Shown here: piece after piece, positions 23,665 to 36,025 of the stretch
Layout of the letters: the number at the start of each line of letters is the position of its first letter
Numbering within the stretch: the first letter of the stretch is position 1
Assembly: GCF_040802235.1 (NCBI RefSeq)
Contig: NC_133167.1
Coordinates: forward strand, 13,446,501 to 13,510,500
Length of the DNA: 64,000 nucleotides
Source of the DNA: Manis javanica
Lineage: Eukaryota; Chordata; Mammalia; Pholidota; Manidae
Direction: 5' to 3'
The notes under the pieces: model-generated
The model's input: the letters and a program-made list of their open reading frames with translations, nothing else
The model's database searches: none
What the model was told of the DNA's origin: nothing
Position numbers and translations under genes: made by a program

Positions 23665-23945
23665 TCATCAAAGCCCCAAACTACTCAAACTAAATACTGC
23701 TAAAGTATAAAATTATTCAATGCCATGAAATACAATGACTTTTTCTTGACTCCCATTCTCCTTGGAAACACAATTGACACCTTCTTCTTGAAAAACACTC
23801 CTGTCTCCCTGGGCTGCTCACATCTGCCTGCATGTTTTTCTTTAGGACTCCTGATGGCCAGTGCCTCCCAATAGCCACTCTTCTTCCTCAGCTATGAAAC
23901 TTCCAATTTTTTAATAGACAATTCAGAGCCCTTACCTGCCAAAGC
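23665..23945. other. Non-coding DNA, unassigned
   Basis: No gene or named repeat recognised. Confidence 0.4.
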
Positions 23946-23949
23946 ACTA

Positions 23950-24245
23950 CACTTGCCAGAATTTTATATCTGAGCTATCTCAGATGAAATGTGTTGTGAA
24001 AGTTCCTGGAAGTTTCCTTAAAGTAAATGGTTGTGACTTTCCTGCTCCCAGGAACTCAGATGTGATGGCCAGAGCTCTAGCAACCATCTTAAGCCACAAA
24101 GGCAAACGAAGGTCACACCTTAGGGATAAGAAGCCATACACTGGGATGACTCTTGGTTGCTGTTTTGTGACCAGTTGGACTACCAACCAGCAGCTCTTTA
24201 TGACATGAGAGAGTGAGAATCTTCTATTTTGTTTATGCAATCATT
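23950..24245 (+). repeat. Probable old LTR (MaLR-like) fragment
   Basis: The blocks 'ctcagatgtgatggccagag', 'ctctagcaaccatcttaagc', 'cttagggataagaagccata' and 'catgagagagtgagaatctt' follow an order I associate with an old mammalian LTR whose 3' end has 'gtgagagaaataaactt'. Family uncertain. The paired frames on both strands (74 and 86 codons) are not supported as genes. Confidence 0.45.
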
Positions 24246-24249
24246 TCAT

Positions 24250-27200
24250 TTTTTCCCAACTGATACATCTCTCAGCACACTGAAGGCATTAGTGTTCCTC
24301 CTCAGCAGAATGACTCTAAACTTTCTTGGCCTATCCCTGGACTTTCCAGCCCTCCATATTCTGGGTCCATTGATTAGATTTAAGTCAAAGTGCAATGCAT
24401 CATCTTCACTCTCAACCAGCAGGTTTCCCACATGTCAGTATATCTCTAGATAAAACCAAAAGGCCCTAATCAACAACATGCTAGCAAGAAAAACCCAGTT
24501 GCTTTTGTCACTTACATGGTTCAAGTACAGATATGCCCAAGAAGGCAGAAATGCAAAATACTTTGTGGGATTCTAGGTAAATAATTCATAACCAGAGATG
24601 ATTTTCCTGTACCCAAAAACTGAGCTTACAGCATCAGTAGGGGGGGAGGGGAGTGGGAGAAGGACAGGAGTTTCTGAAACAGTGAAGTGTATGCTGAGCT
24701 GAAGCCACATTAAGCCAACAGACTAGATTCCAGTATTTATTCTTCATATGCCAACGTTAAAACAGGATTCGCTTAGCAGAGCAACCAAGGCTTAAAATGG
24801 ACTATTACAAATTGCAGAGCTGCTGTGAACTGTTGGTTTAATACACAAACACCCTCAAGCAAGCCTGGAAAACATGCTTAAAACCAGTTCTGGCTAGAGG
24901 CCTAGAGGCTTTATAATCCAGTAGTAATCCTATTTTCAAGGTTGTTTCAGGCATAATGGTGTAGTAGAATAAGCAGATTCCCAGTTCCACCTTCGTCTTT
25001 TGTCCAGGACTGTGTTCTGGTTGTTTCCCTAGTGAAAGTCCCACCAAGGAGAACCATTCCTCAGGGTCCATCTTCACTGGTGGCCAGGAGGACACCAAAT
25101 GCTTGCCTCTCCCCTTCTGCCCCATCACTGACCCTTATCACTTCACAGGTCATGAGCAAAATGGTCATCTCATTAGAGTTCATGGAAAATTCCAGATTCC
25201 ATAGATCTTCCCTTTGCTTCCAGGTAGCACTTGAACATTTTTACCATGACCTTCTGAAGACAGTGTTCTCTGACTTTCATGCCTAACACAGGACAAGGCC
25301 ACGAGGGTGAATGGCCACAGGAGATGAGGCACACGCGACACCAGTAATGAGGACCATTCAAGCTGGTGGGGGTCTCATCTATTCTCTTGGGCAAACGGTA
25401 CCTACATGAAGCTCCAGCCTGATGTTGAAGAAAAGCAGGAAAACCAAGAATGATTCCAATCAGTGATCACCACCAAAACTGAAGACGAAGGTAGAAATAA
25501 TGGCATCACGCACTCTGGAAACAGTACACTCAAGGGCTAACTTCAAAGCCCTACACAACCTGAGTCTAAAGACCCTGAGAGCATTGCCTTTGCAAGACTC
25601 CAGAGGATTACTGCTTATGGCCACATAAGCAAGGTTATAATATATAGTTCTTGAATCCTGAATTCCCTATCTGAAAATTGTTTCTGTGGGATATATCAAC
25701 CACTCAAGCACAAAATAATAAATCTCATTAAGGATTTTTCAGAGGTCAGAATGAAGGGAATATGTATTGAAGAGCAATTTTTTGCTACTTAGCATTTCTA
25801 AAAACTAGTATAAATTATGCAAGCCTCCTATAATTAATAGGCTTTCTCAGAGCTTTATGAGCTCCCTACATGACCTCTGAAGGACCTATTAAAAAGAGTT
25901 AACTTCTGAAAGATAATAAATTAAAAATATTTAAAAGCATGGTAGCTGAAGGATGTTTCTTTGTATTTCTTAGATTCCTGTTTTATAGACTCTTGAAAAA
26001 CAAAAAAGCAAACAAAACAATACTCAACAAAAATTTTTGTTTCAGTGACTTGATCAATATTCATAGGGAGCAAATTCTGACAATAGTTTCAACGCAAAGA
26101 ATAAGGAAGATATTTAAGTGAGCCCATTGAGTTTACAGCCATCCTTTATGATGTTTGCCCCTCCCTGGTGCAAAGTCTATACTGTAAGTTATTATTCCTG
26201 TTTTCGTTGTGTTGCTGTTTCATTGGTGGTGTTACTATTCTGGCCTAGCTCTGTAACTTTGGTATTGGCTTTGGAAATTGTTGCCACCAAGCTTAGAGAC
26301 ATACATACGATGGGGAAAATATTTTAAGGAATAAATATAACCACTTTACTCAAATGGCCTATAAAAGCTACGAGTAATTTTTTGATTCATTTAAAATATT
26401 TACACAGGAGACCCTGGTAGGCCAGGGAACACCTCATACTTTAAAAATACCCAAAAAGTATATAAAATGTTCATGCAGAAAGTCTTATGATTTTGACAGG
26501 GACATATGTGCATACCCTATAAAAAGGGTTTTGCTTGGAAACCAGAGGCACTGTGGATGGAAAGATAGGAGTGGAATGCTAGGGATTCTCTCATTAAACT
26601 ACTGTATATTCCAGTTCATGTTGTACATTTGCCTGAGGGATTTATATCTCTATTGAAAATCAACATAAACCAAAACAATTTTCCTTCTGGCAGCCCAGAT
26701 GTGAAAAGGTTTCTCTGTCAAGAACCTCCAGAAAGGCTAAATTCACTGAATTACAGGTTTGTTCTTACTTCAGTTGTTTCCTCCTTCAGAATGAGCATGA
26801 GACAGTTCTCTGTTCCACAAGATATTCTTGGTGTAGTAAAGGGAGATGCATTGGTAACCTGTGCTGGCAGTTTAAATAATTACTGGAATTAATGGCTAAG
26901 TTAGAGTCACCAAAGGAGACAAATTTAGAACCAAGCACAAGGAAAGGCAAACCGAGGCGGGCCTTGGTTGGCTCACTGAAGGCATTGATCATTCAGGGAA
27001 CTTTTATGAAAACCAGAGATTTGCTCTTCTGTCCTTTGCCCAGAATCTCATTGCACCTGACATTTCAGTAGATTTAAAAGCCTTCAGGGAAACCAAATGC
27101 TTATTCTAGCTGGTATTTACTTCCAAAAAGTCAGAGCTGTGTTTATGCTCCCTTATTGCTGCACACTAAATAATAGCCTTGTGAAGAGCAGTGAAATCAG

Positions 27201-27425
27201 ATAGGAAAATATGACACTTAGTCAATGTTGTGTCAGGGACCCAGCAGCCCAGCAGCCCAGAGCTGCCAAAACACATCTGCTTTCCTTTGTGATGCATGGT
27301 AGGTCGGAGGAAAGCACCAGCTCTCTGGGTTTATCTCCTGGGGATAGAGCCAAGTCCTCACAGGTCTGCCAATGGCCATGACCCCCAGGAATGGGTCAGT
27401 GGCACTCAGGTCCTGCCACATCACA
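24250..27425. other. Non-coding DNA, no gene recognised
   Basis: About 3.2 kb with no repeat I can name and no exon-like structure. Frames up to 96 codons (24838-25128 minus, 25032-25286 plus) overlap each other and have no motif. AT-rich between 25620 and 26500. Confidence 0.45.
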
Positions 27426-27429
27426 GAGT

Positions 27430-27560
27430 GTATGACCTCAGACCCTGGAATCAAATGACCTGTGCTTTGGGTCCTGGTCAACACCTGCTGCTCTGTGATC
27501 TGGACAAGTGGCTTAACCTCACCAAGCTTCAGTGCTTTTTATTCAAAAGAATTTGAGTGC
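27430..27560 (+). repeat. MIR fragment
   Basis: Matches 'actctggaatcaaatgacct'-type head and 'gtgatctggacaagtggctt', 'aacctcaccaagcttcagtg'. These are the MIR core equivalents of 'gtgaccttgggcaagttact' and 'taacctctctgtgcctcagt'. Confidence 0.7.
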
Positions 27561-27881
27561 TTACCAATACATTTATTAGGAAAGCTAAGTGAGAAAATAT
27601 GTGCATAAAAATACACTGGAAATGTGTATTATTATGTGTTTTAAAAGATATGAATATAAAAGTTTTATATAAATGTTTTCTGGTAAGCTTAGAGCAGCAA
27701 TCAAGGAAACTGGAGGTGTAATGGTAGCAGCGGCCTCGGCTTTTGAGGGCCATGCCATGGAGATAGACTATTCCCATTCCAGCAGCTCACTTAGCCTCAC
27801 AGAGACACAGCAGTCACCTTCATGGCCTATAGGTTGGAAATGTTACATTATAAAAATATTTTCACTTATGTCTACTTTTCC

Positions 27882-27896
27882 AAAAAAAAAAAAAAA
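27882..27896 (+). repeat. poly(A) run
   Basis: Fifteen A residues with no recognisable retroelement body upstream. Confidence 0.8.
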
Positions 27897-28049
27897 TCTC
27901 TTCCGAATGAATGGGCAGTATAGCTCTGAATTTGAGATTAATTGAGCAAACTGCAGTCTGGATTCTGCTGCCCTCAAAACTCCTGGCTAGTCCCTCATTG
28001 TTGATGCTGGCCTACAGGCACCATTTTGTGGGAGTAGAAAGGACATCTC

Positions 28050-28145
28050 TTGGCAATCAGTAAGCCTGGATCTGAATCATTTAGGTAAGTTATTAAGCCA
28101 AGGCTCAGTTCTTGCATCGGTGGATTAGGGGTAATCGCAGTTTGT
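28050..28145 (+). repeat. MIR fragment
   Basis: 'tcagtaagcctggatctgaa', 'taggtaagttattaagccaa' and 'ggtggattaggggtaatcgc' follow the MIR core in order. Diverged. Confidence 0.5.
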
Positions 28146-28394
28146 CTATTTATCTTCCAGAGGCCGTGTGTGGCACTCTCTCAAATGAAAGAGTAGATAA
28201 TTGAAGTCCCTTTGGCAATTGCAATGCATATTGATCATGCAAAATCTTATCCACGCAATAAGAATTCATGGAAAAGAGAGATCATTTTGAGATCAAACCA
28301 ATGTCTTTGCTGTAACATCATCTCCCCATTTAACCCAGATCATAATAAATGTAGCATGCACTGTTTGACATTTGAGCACACACTTTGGATGGCG

Positions 28395-28835
28395 TCGAGG
28401 CTTGGATTAGTGTCCTCAGGCTGTGTTGCCAAATAGCTTAAAACAACAGGAGTGTATTTTCTCACAGTCCTTAAGGCCAGATATCCTAAGTCAAGGTGTT
28501 AACAGGTTGCACTCTTTCCAAAGGCTCTTAAGGAGAGTCCATGTCTTGTCTTTTCCAGCTTCTGGGGACTCCACGTGTTTTTGGCGTAGGGCCATATGAC
28601 TATAAATCACTGACCTCATGGTCCTCTTCTGAGTATCTCCTCCGCAAGTCTCTCATAAAATGACCTGTCATTGGGTTTAGAGCCTACACAGATAATCCAG
28701 GATGATCTCATCTCAAGATCCTTATTTTAATAATACCTGCAAAGGCCTATCTTCTAATAAGCTCGTATGCACATGTCCTGGAGATTAGAACCTGGACATA
28801 TCTTTTAGGAGGGCCACCATTCAGCCCACCAGAAA
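28395..28835 (-). repeat. MLT1-like LTR (ERVL-MaLR), reverse orientation
   Basis: Plus-strand text is the reverse of an MLT1-type LTR: 'atagcttaaaacaacaggag', 'ttctcacagtccttaaggcc', 'ttttccagcttctggggact', 'agataatccaggatgatctc' and 'ggccaccattcagcccacca'. It is a subfamily with 'gataatccagg', distinct from the neighbour at 29070. Confidence 0.7.
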
Positions 28836-29069
28836 GCTCAGTTGCATATTTAGAAGTATTAAACAGCTTAGGTATCATCTTCTTACCAAATTAAGCAGCC
28901 ATAATGCAGCCAACCTGTTCTACTTTCTTAAAGTCAGATGTAACCATGGTTCTTCGTAAGACAAAACAAACAGAAAACAGTTCTGTCACCAGAAAATAAG
29001 CAAAGAGATTCAAAGTACAAGTCTGGCATGGTAAAACACTGGAAAACAAAGGACTTTCTATGGATCAGG

Positions 29070-29443
29070 TGTTCATTTGCTGGGACTGTCATAAAATACC
29101 ACAGACTGGGTGGCCTAAACAATAGAAATTTGTTTTCTTACAGTTTTGGAGGCCTGGAAGTCTAGGATCAAGGTATCAGTAGGGTTCGTTTCTTCTGAGG
29201 CCTCTCTCCTTGGCTTGTAGATGATGGTTTTCTTCTCCCTGTGTCTTGCCATGATCTTTCCTACATGTATGTGCGTCTAAATTTTCTCTTCTTAAAAGAA
29301 CACCAGGTGTATTAGAATACAGACCACCTTAAGTCATTAAGCTTACTTACCTCTTCAGAGACCCTAAGTCCAAAGACAGTTATATTCTGAGGTCCTGGGG
29401 TGTTAGGACTTCTGCGTATGAAGGAGGACATGTTTCAGCCTAT
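29070..29443 (-). repeat. MLT1A-like LTR (ERVL-MaLR), reverse orientation
   Basis: Strong match in reverse: 'ataaaataccacagactggg', 'tggcctaaacaatagaaatt', 'gaggcctctctccttggctt', 'ctccctgtgtcttgccatga' and 'ggtcctggggtgttaggact'. It ends against a MER3. No clear TSD. Confidence 0.85.
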
Positions 29444-29444
29444 C

Positions 29445-29612
29445 ATAGCCAGCACATTTTTTCTTAAAGGACCAGATAATAAATATTTTCAGCTTTGTAG
29501 GCCATTCAATCTGTCACCACCACTCAACTCCACCTCTGCAGTGTGAAAGCAGCCAGAGACGATACGACCAAATGTGTGTAAATCTATTCCAATAAAACAA
29601 GCACAGCAAAAA
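29445..29612 (+). mobile_element. MER3 fragment (hAT-Charlie DNA transposon)
   Basis: 'cttaaaggaccagataataa', 'ttcagctttgtaggccattc', 'gtgtgaaagcagccagagac' and 'tattccaataaaacaagcac' follow MER3 in order. The last terminal inverted repeat is missing. The family name is from memory of the consensus. Confidence 0.7.
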
Positions 29613-29779
29613 TTATGAGTATGAGGTTCAAGGAACAAAGGTCATTGAGAGACCTTCTAGCTTTAGTATTCCACCATTCAGGTGGGATCTCTGACTTAGA
29701 CACCAAGTTCCAGGCACAGGTGTTTCATGAAGACAATAAAGGGGGAGCTCCAATAAAGGGAACTGCTTTGTTTTATTTT

Positions 29780-30330
29780 GTTTTTCCCTTTTAGAAAAAT
29801 TTGTTTCTAAATTTGATGTAAAACACATAACATAAAATTTACCATCTTAACAACTTTTAAGTGTGCAGTGTTAACCATATACATATTGTTGCACAACAAA
29901 CCTCCAGAACTTTTCCATTTTGCAAAATTGAAACTCTGTACCCCTAACCAACAGCTGCTCATTTCTCCCTCCCTTAATTGGAAACCACCATTTTTCTTTC
30001 TGTCTTTATGAGTTTGACCACTTTAGATACTTTGAATAAGTAGAATCATATGGTATTTGTCTTCTCTGATTGGTTTATTTCATTTAGCATAGAGTCCTAG
30101 GGGTTCATCCAGGTTGTAGCATATGACAGGATTTCCTTCTGTTTTAAAGCTGAATAATATTTTGTTGTATATATATAGAAAATTTTCTTTATTCACCTGT
30201 TGAGGGACACTTGGGTTACCTCTTGGCTATTGTAAAAAATGCTTCAATGGACATGGGTGTGTAAATATTGCATCAAGATTCTGTTTTCAATTCCTTTGGA
30301 TATGTGCCAAGAAATGGAATTGCTCCAGGG
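29780..30330 (-). mobile_element. Ancient L1 (L1M type) 3' end, reverse orientation
   Basis: Reverse of an old L1 3' region: 'aaatttaccatcttaacaac', 'gtgcagtgttaaccatatac', 'tgcacaacaaacctccagaa', 'ctttagatactttgaataag', 'gttcatccaggttgtagcat', 'gagggacacttgggttacct' and 'attcctttggatatgtgcca'. No frame survives; no TSD seen. Confidence 0.85.
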
Positions 30331-30334
30331 TTGC

Positions 30335-31640
30335 TTTTAGGATACCTGTATTTTTTATCAGCAAGAACAAGATGCTTTCGTGCTGTTGTTTTGGTTCTGG
30401 TTTGCTCTGTACACCTTTGAGTAATAGAGGTCATGGCACTGATGACAGGTGATGCTGGAAAACAAGAGAGCCAGCAAAGCAGGAAACAAGCCAAGAGAGA
30501 CGTGCTCCTAGATGCCCATTTTCCTCTTGACTTCTTCTAAATGCCCATTAACATTACCAATTTTAGATGTGGAGCAAATGTACCTCTTAAATAGAAAAAC
30601 ATCATTTTATGGAAAGCAAGAGACTGTGAAGGAATTGAATTCCTAGGACCTTTTTAATTGAGCTTGAAATTTTGCATATAGACCTAATTTAGTTTTCCAG
30701 GGTCTCTGGGAAGCTCTACAATAATTAAGCTGTAACTAAGGATACCAGTTGAAGAAAATAAGAGCTTCCATTTGCTGGGTGAGAGATAGAAACAAATGGA
30801 ATTCCAATCAGTAATGGGTATACAGTGTGAGGTATCTGAGAAGTCCTCATACAAAACCATAGAAAGCTCATTAACCAAGGGCATGGCTATATTACCTCTG
30901 GATCCCATAGTGATTAGGAAGCAGTGGGAATCATTATTATTTATTCAAAAAGAAAGTAAAAACTATAATAATACCTACATTATTAAGACTCTTTCTATCA
31001 CAGAAAGAGTAGCCCAACTCCAACCAATGTAAGCATGGCTTCCATAACTACAAAGTCTGAAAGCACAAAGGCTCAGGCATCATGGGGTCAAGGTCTCAGA
31101 TATTGGCACCAGATCTCACTCTCTCACTACCTCTTAGAAAAGCGTTTTCCATCTGATGAGCACAATGGCCACTAATAACCCAGCACACAGTTAGCAGCTC
31201 CATCAGAGCAGAAGCATCTCTCCCCTGATGGCTCTACCATAACAGTTCCAGCAACATCTCCAGTTAGTGCAACTTGGACCACCTGCCTATCCCGAGATCT
31301 ACCTCTGGGGCAATAGCCAGTAGGGGAAACAGTAGTTCTGTTTCAGAAAATGACTGAAGAAATATTAACTACCAGAAAACAAAGAACAACAGTTTCAGTT
31401 GAGAGGATAAGATGGGTTATTCTCTATGGCCTCTTTCAGCTCAGACCTACTTTCTTTAGAGAAACCATCCAAGGGCAAAGTCCTTGGCCACTGAAAGGGG
31501 GCATCTGTGCAGCTTATAACTGCACTTGTAGCCTCCACTTGGTAGGAAAGAACAAAAGTAAGCCTCTTGTTGGAGGGAATAGACTTCACTGTGTTTTGCA
31601 TAATGCATGGAATTTCTTGTTCTTGACAGTTATAATTTCA
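30335..31640. other. Non-coding DNA, no gene recognised
   Basis: Unassigned sequence; frames up to 97 codons on both strands overlap and lack motifs. Confidence 0.4.
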
Positions 31641-31644
31641 TAAG

Positions 31645-31830
31645 CAAAATGCAGCCTTGTGGGGGTGGAGGGAGGTGATGAGAAAATCCTTTCTGAGGAG
31701 GTGGCATTAAAGCCAAGACCTGCGTCATTAAAAAGGGGAGCCGTGTCATGATCTGGAGGAAGAGATTCCAAGTTCAGAAATGGCATGTGCAAAGCCTGAG
31801 ATGACACTGGAGCATTCAGTGCCCGAAAAA
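31645..31830 (+). repeat. Ancient mammal-wide repeat fragment
   Basis: Contains 'tttctgaggaggtggcatta', 'aagccaagacctgcgtcatt', 'gatctggaggaagagattcc' and 'gcatgtgcaaagcctgagat', an order recurring in old mammalian repeats. A related piece is at 43990-44190. Family not assigned. Confidence 0.5.
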
Positions 31831-31879
31831 CATTCCAGGCACACTCCTGGAGCGCCAGCCAAAGGGGGCCTGACTGTGC

Positions 31880-32395
31880 CGTACCTGCTCCCTGCTGATC
31901 GCACCCCCTTTCCTCTCCGACCTCGTTACTTGCTACTCTGGACTGCCTCCTCCACTCAAGCCACTCCTGCCTCCTTACAGTCCTTCCCATACCCGGGGCA
32001 TCCTTCAGCCCTGGGTCTGTTCTGCTGGCTCTTCTCTCTGCCTGGAATGCTCTTCCATTGATATTTCCTTGTCCAACTGCCTTATTCCTTCAAATCTCTG
32101 CTCATATTTCACCTTTTACCAGGCCTGCCTTGACTACCCCCATTTAAAACTGTCTCACACTTTCCTTCCCATAGCTCAGCCCCACACCTACAGTGGCCTT
32201 TTTCTGCTATTTTTTCCTTTCCAAAGTCTCCTTCTAATGTATTACATAACATATAATATATTCGTTATTTATTGCCTCTTCTGCCAACAGCATATAAGCT
32301 CCACAGGAGGAAATTTTGTTTTCTTCACTAATGTATCTCAGGTGTCCAGGACTGTGCTTGGCACAGAGTAGAGATTTAAATAAATATTTTCTTAA
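31880..32395 (+). mobile_element. L2 LINE 3' end
   Basis: Sense L2: 'ctctctgcctggaatgctct', 'ttccttcaaatctctgctca', 'accaggcctgccttgactac', 'agcatataagctccacagga', 'ttcactaatgtatctcaggt', 'aggactgtgcttggcacaga' and the terminal 'taaataaatatt'. About 500 bp, 5'-truncated. Confidence 0.9.
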
Positions 32396-32399
32396 AATA

Positions 32400-33495
32400 T
32401 TTTCCAGGCTTGTTCATATTTTGTAGAGGGAAAAGGGAAGAGAGGTTTGTCGTCTCATTGCCATATTCTCATCTTGGAATGATAGCACGCACTTTTATCC
32501 TGCATGCCCCACCCCCATCTGCCTCCAGTCCCTGAAGCCTGGTATGTACTTTGGAGCCGCATGCCCTGAATATTAGGCCAGAATATAATTGCAATAGATG
32601 GTCCTGAGAAGAAGCTAAATCCCATTGTAACCACTTTCAAGGACTGTCCCATTTCTTTTACTGCCCTAGAATTCTAATATGCAGAATGCCACTGGAAAGA
32701 AGTAGGCCATTGGCCAAGAGTTGAGAATACTTTTGTTGGTAGTAATGTTGAGCTGGGAGGTTTCCATGTGACAGTATGGACCATCAAAGGATTTGAAATC
32801 TTATTTTTTAATTTAAAATTTTCATTTAAGGATAGTTATTCCTAGCATCCCACATATCCTAGCATCTGTGTTGATATTTATACAAAATCTGAACACTGAA
32901 GTCATGAGTTTACAAACAAGCCATAGCTGTGTTCATGTCTTCTCATAGTTCCATGTGACTTATCTCTTTGATTTTTCCTGATTTACAGGATATGTATTCT
33001 CTAGAGGAATAAGACATATTTTTTTCTAATCTGCCTATCACATCAACAGGGTAGAAATAATCAGAATGTAGACCTTTGATTATTGTAAGATTTAATATTA
33101 AGATCAATCTTCATAACATTTTACCCAAAATTCCCTGAGGTCAAAAAGAAAATTCTGCAGTGTTTTTTTCTTTTCCTTTTTTTTTATGCATATTGGGATT
33201 GGGACAAGGGTTAGCATAAAATGCATTTATATGAGCTTACTGCTGTGTATATCTTGGTCATGTGTGGAGTTGGGGGGAGCCTGAAAACAGATCTCCATGA
33301 TCCTTAAAAAACAGAATAAAATGCAGGCACATGGGCCCCCTCACTCTCCAAATTGGAAACATCACTTTTTCCTATATTAAAGGGGAAGCTCCAGAAGCAG
33401 TGGGGTCTTTCAAAAGTGTACCAGGCTTTTTGAAATAATAACACAGGATGTCTTGAATTTAGAATGTTCTAAGTATTTTTCACCCTTTGGGGATA
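32400..33495. other. Non-coding DNA, no gene recognised
   Basis: AT-rich and unassigned; no frame above 65 codons. Confidence 0.45.
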
Positions 33496-33501
33496 TGGGA
33501 C

Positions 33502-33853
33502 TGTCTTGCCTGAGAGTTTCAGCCCTGAGCAAGTTCACTATGGATTCAGTGAGACCAAGAAATGACAACAGAACATTCTTGGGGTAAAAGGGTTTGTACC
33601 TGGCTTCATTCTCCTGGTGGTAGGTTGAGCACTAGAATCACATCTGTATCCAACAGTCTGCAGGTCTATAATCCTCCTCCATCTCTGCCTCCGCCCAGAG
33701 CACTGGGCAGAGCTCTTCATATAGTGGCCCAGTCAATAACAGCTCATTGCCTGCAGGTGTGGAAGCATCAGCCCAGCAGCAGGCCAGTGACATCATCAAG
33801 TACTTTAGGGACAGGTGAGGATCCTGGCCAGAGGAACTGCCATTTTCCCCACA
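33502..33853 (-). mobile_element. Solo LTR, ERV family X, copy 1
   Basis: 352 bp bounded by TG and CA, flanked by a perfect 5-bp TSD (GGGAC at 33497-33501 and 33854-33858). It shares ends and most internal text with 34031-34449 and 36026-36526. Minus orientation is inferred from those copies. The TATA position is at 33711-33724 (reverse complement tatatgaag, one change from the better copies), and the poly(A) signal has decayed to AATGAA. It lacks the C-rich tandem block seen in copy 3. No internal viral sequence adjoins, so it is a recombined solo LTR. Family name not known to me. Confidence 0.88.
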
Positions 33854-34030
33854 GGGACTAATTTTACATCATTGGTGGCCCTAATCATTTTGGTTGTCAA
33901 GACTGAACTAATATGTAAGTACTGTATTTTGTTTAAAACACATCATAAATGATTATTTTGTACACTTCTAAGAAAGAAAAATACCGGTTAATTAAACTAT
34001 AACCAATATCTTCTTATTACTTAGGCTATT

Positions 34031-34449
34031 TGTGGATAAAATGAAAGGTCCTGTGGCCAGGATTCTCACCTGGCCCTGGTTGACTAGCTCACTACACACA
34101 TGTGGGCAACACGTTGCTATTGACTCTATGTAAAGAGCTCGGCCCAGTGCTCTGAGCAACATGGAGGCAGGGCTGCAAGTCTGCAGGAGAGCAGAGGCGG
34201 GAGTGGTGGCAGCACCTGGGACAGAGGCCCAGAGGATGGCTGTGTGGGCAGAGGGGCCCAGAGGCAGAGACTGGCTTGCTGCATGCAGACTTGCTCTGAG
34301 TAAATGGGATTTTAGTGATTGACCTGCCACTGTGGAAATAAATAAAGTTGGGTATAACCTTTTCACCCTAAGAATGTTCTACTGTCATTTCTTTGGTCAC
34401 ATTGAATTCATAGTGAACTTGTCCAGGGCAGAAACCCACTGGCAAGACA
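34031..34449 (+). mobile_element. Solo LTR, ERV family X, copy 2
   Basis: 419 bp beginning TGTGGATAAAATG and ending GGCAAGACA, with a perfect 5-bp TSD (CTATT at 34026-34030 and 34450-34454). Plus orientation is inferred from a TATA-like 'tatgtaaagagctc' at 34127-34140 and overlapping AATAAA signals at 34337-34346 about 210 bp downstream, the standard U3-R-U5 order. The 5-bp duplication fits class II or ERVL-type integrases rather than the 4 bp typical of class I. Confidence 0.88.
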
Positions 34450-34454
34450 CTATT

Positions 34455-36020
34455 TATACTCAGAAGTATAAATGTCATATATCATTCTTACGCACACATA
34501 TGTGAGAAGGTGAAATAAAGTATAAGAGAAATAAATTGGTTAAAGTATTCCTAAAACATCTACGCATTCAGAGTTCAACCTTCTGAATGTATTTTCAACT
34601 TAGAGTGTTGGTAACACAATAAATACCTTCAAAGAGTTCTCCATTACTATCTCCGGATTTTCCACCCATCCTCTGCCATCCCTCCTGAAAGCTTCATTAT
34701 TGGTGCATTCTTATCTTACCAAGTTGTCACCTGAATGTTTTCAGACAAGAAGGATTTAGTCCTCGGTGACATGGTCTATAAACAGTTTGCTGATGGCAGC
34801 CTCCAGGGACCACAGCTGTTTTTCACCCCTCTAGGAATTATAATCAGGTTGGCTCATATGCAAGTACTCTATCTCTTCATTGACACAACTGCAAGGCATT
34901 TTCAATTATTAGATGCAACCTGATTTCAAAGATGGTGAAATGTAAAAAAAGAGTATATTCGAGTTAACAAATACAATAATTCTCCTATCATTCTGTACTA
35001 TCCTAACTACTTATACAGCAAGATGGGAATTAAAGATTCCAGACAAAAAAGATCTCAGCCCCCGTTTCATTCCATAAAATCAACATTCTAAGAAATTTTT
35101 ATTGAATTTTAAAAATGTAATTACCTTAGCATGGAGAAAGGCATGCAAGTGCATGCTTCATTTTATCCACTCACTACTTTGGAATCTGCTTCCTCAAAAT
35201 TGCAGGTCTCAAAAGCACTTGCGTTCATTTTTCTGAATCATCAGTGTTGATGAAAATGATGTGAAAATGAGGAAGCAATAAAAGAATTTATAAATCCTCA
35301 CCAAATAATGACAGTTTTAGCCCACTAAGCTTCCATTAATCAGATCACCTCCAACACAGCAGTAATGATGAATTTCAGTTGCAGCTCAAACACTTAGAAA
35401 CTGAGTCACCTCAAATCCATTTTAGAAGTAGTGGGAATCAATTTTAAATAAATGAAAAGGCTTATCACATTTCTTCATAACATTGTTCAAAAGTTTAAGT
35501 TTATAGTTTGCATTACTAAAATCCAGCCTGCTTATCTGTTAAATGTGATCAGTCCTAGGAGATAAGTTTTAACAGTTTTATAATTCTTGACCTCAATTGA
35601 ACTGGCAAATGAAATTTTGATGCAAGGGTCATATTATTCAAATGGAAAATTTTTCTTGAGCCCTGAAGTGTTGTACCATTTATTAGAGTCTTGAAAACAA
35701 ATGGAAAATATTTACCAGCCCATAATTTTTAGTAGCCTGCTTTCCCCAAAGGAGGAGGCGCATAGTAAATGAAATAAAATCCATGTTCCTTTCCACTCAG
35801 TCTGGCACAAAATGTACTGGTATTTAAATGAAAAACAATAATCAAGGATTTCCTCCCTTTAATGTTATTAATCATGAACAAAATTAAGTATCAAGCAAAA
35901 TAGAGTGCCTCACGACAGTACAGGAGCGCTCTGCTAATATAAAGCTGGTACTTGTTTTCAAATCATGACATGTACATTATATTTTCTTGTGAATCCTTCA
36001 TAACCTCTCAGTGAGTAAAG
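34455..36020. other. AT-rich unique sequence, possible conserved non-coding DNA
   Basis: No repeat or gene recognised. The stretch 35080-35800 has many TAAT/ATTA and TGATTTAT-like words, lacks transposon signatures and has balanced composition. This is the look of conserved enhancers, but nothing in a single sequence proves conservation. Confidence 0.35.
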
Positions 36021-36025
36021 AATGG

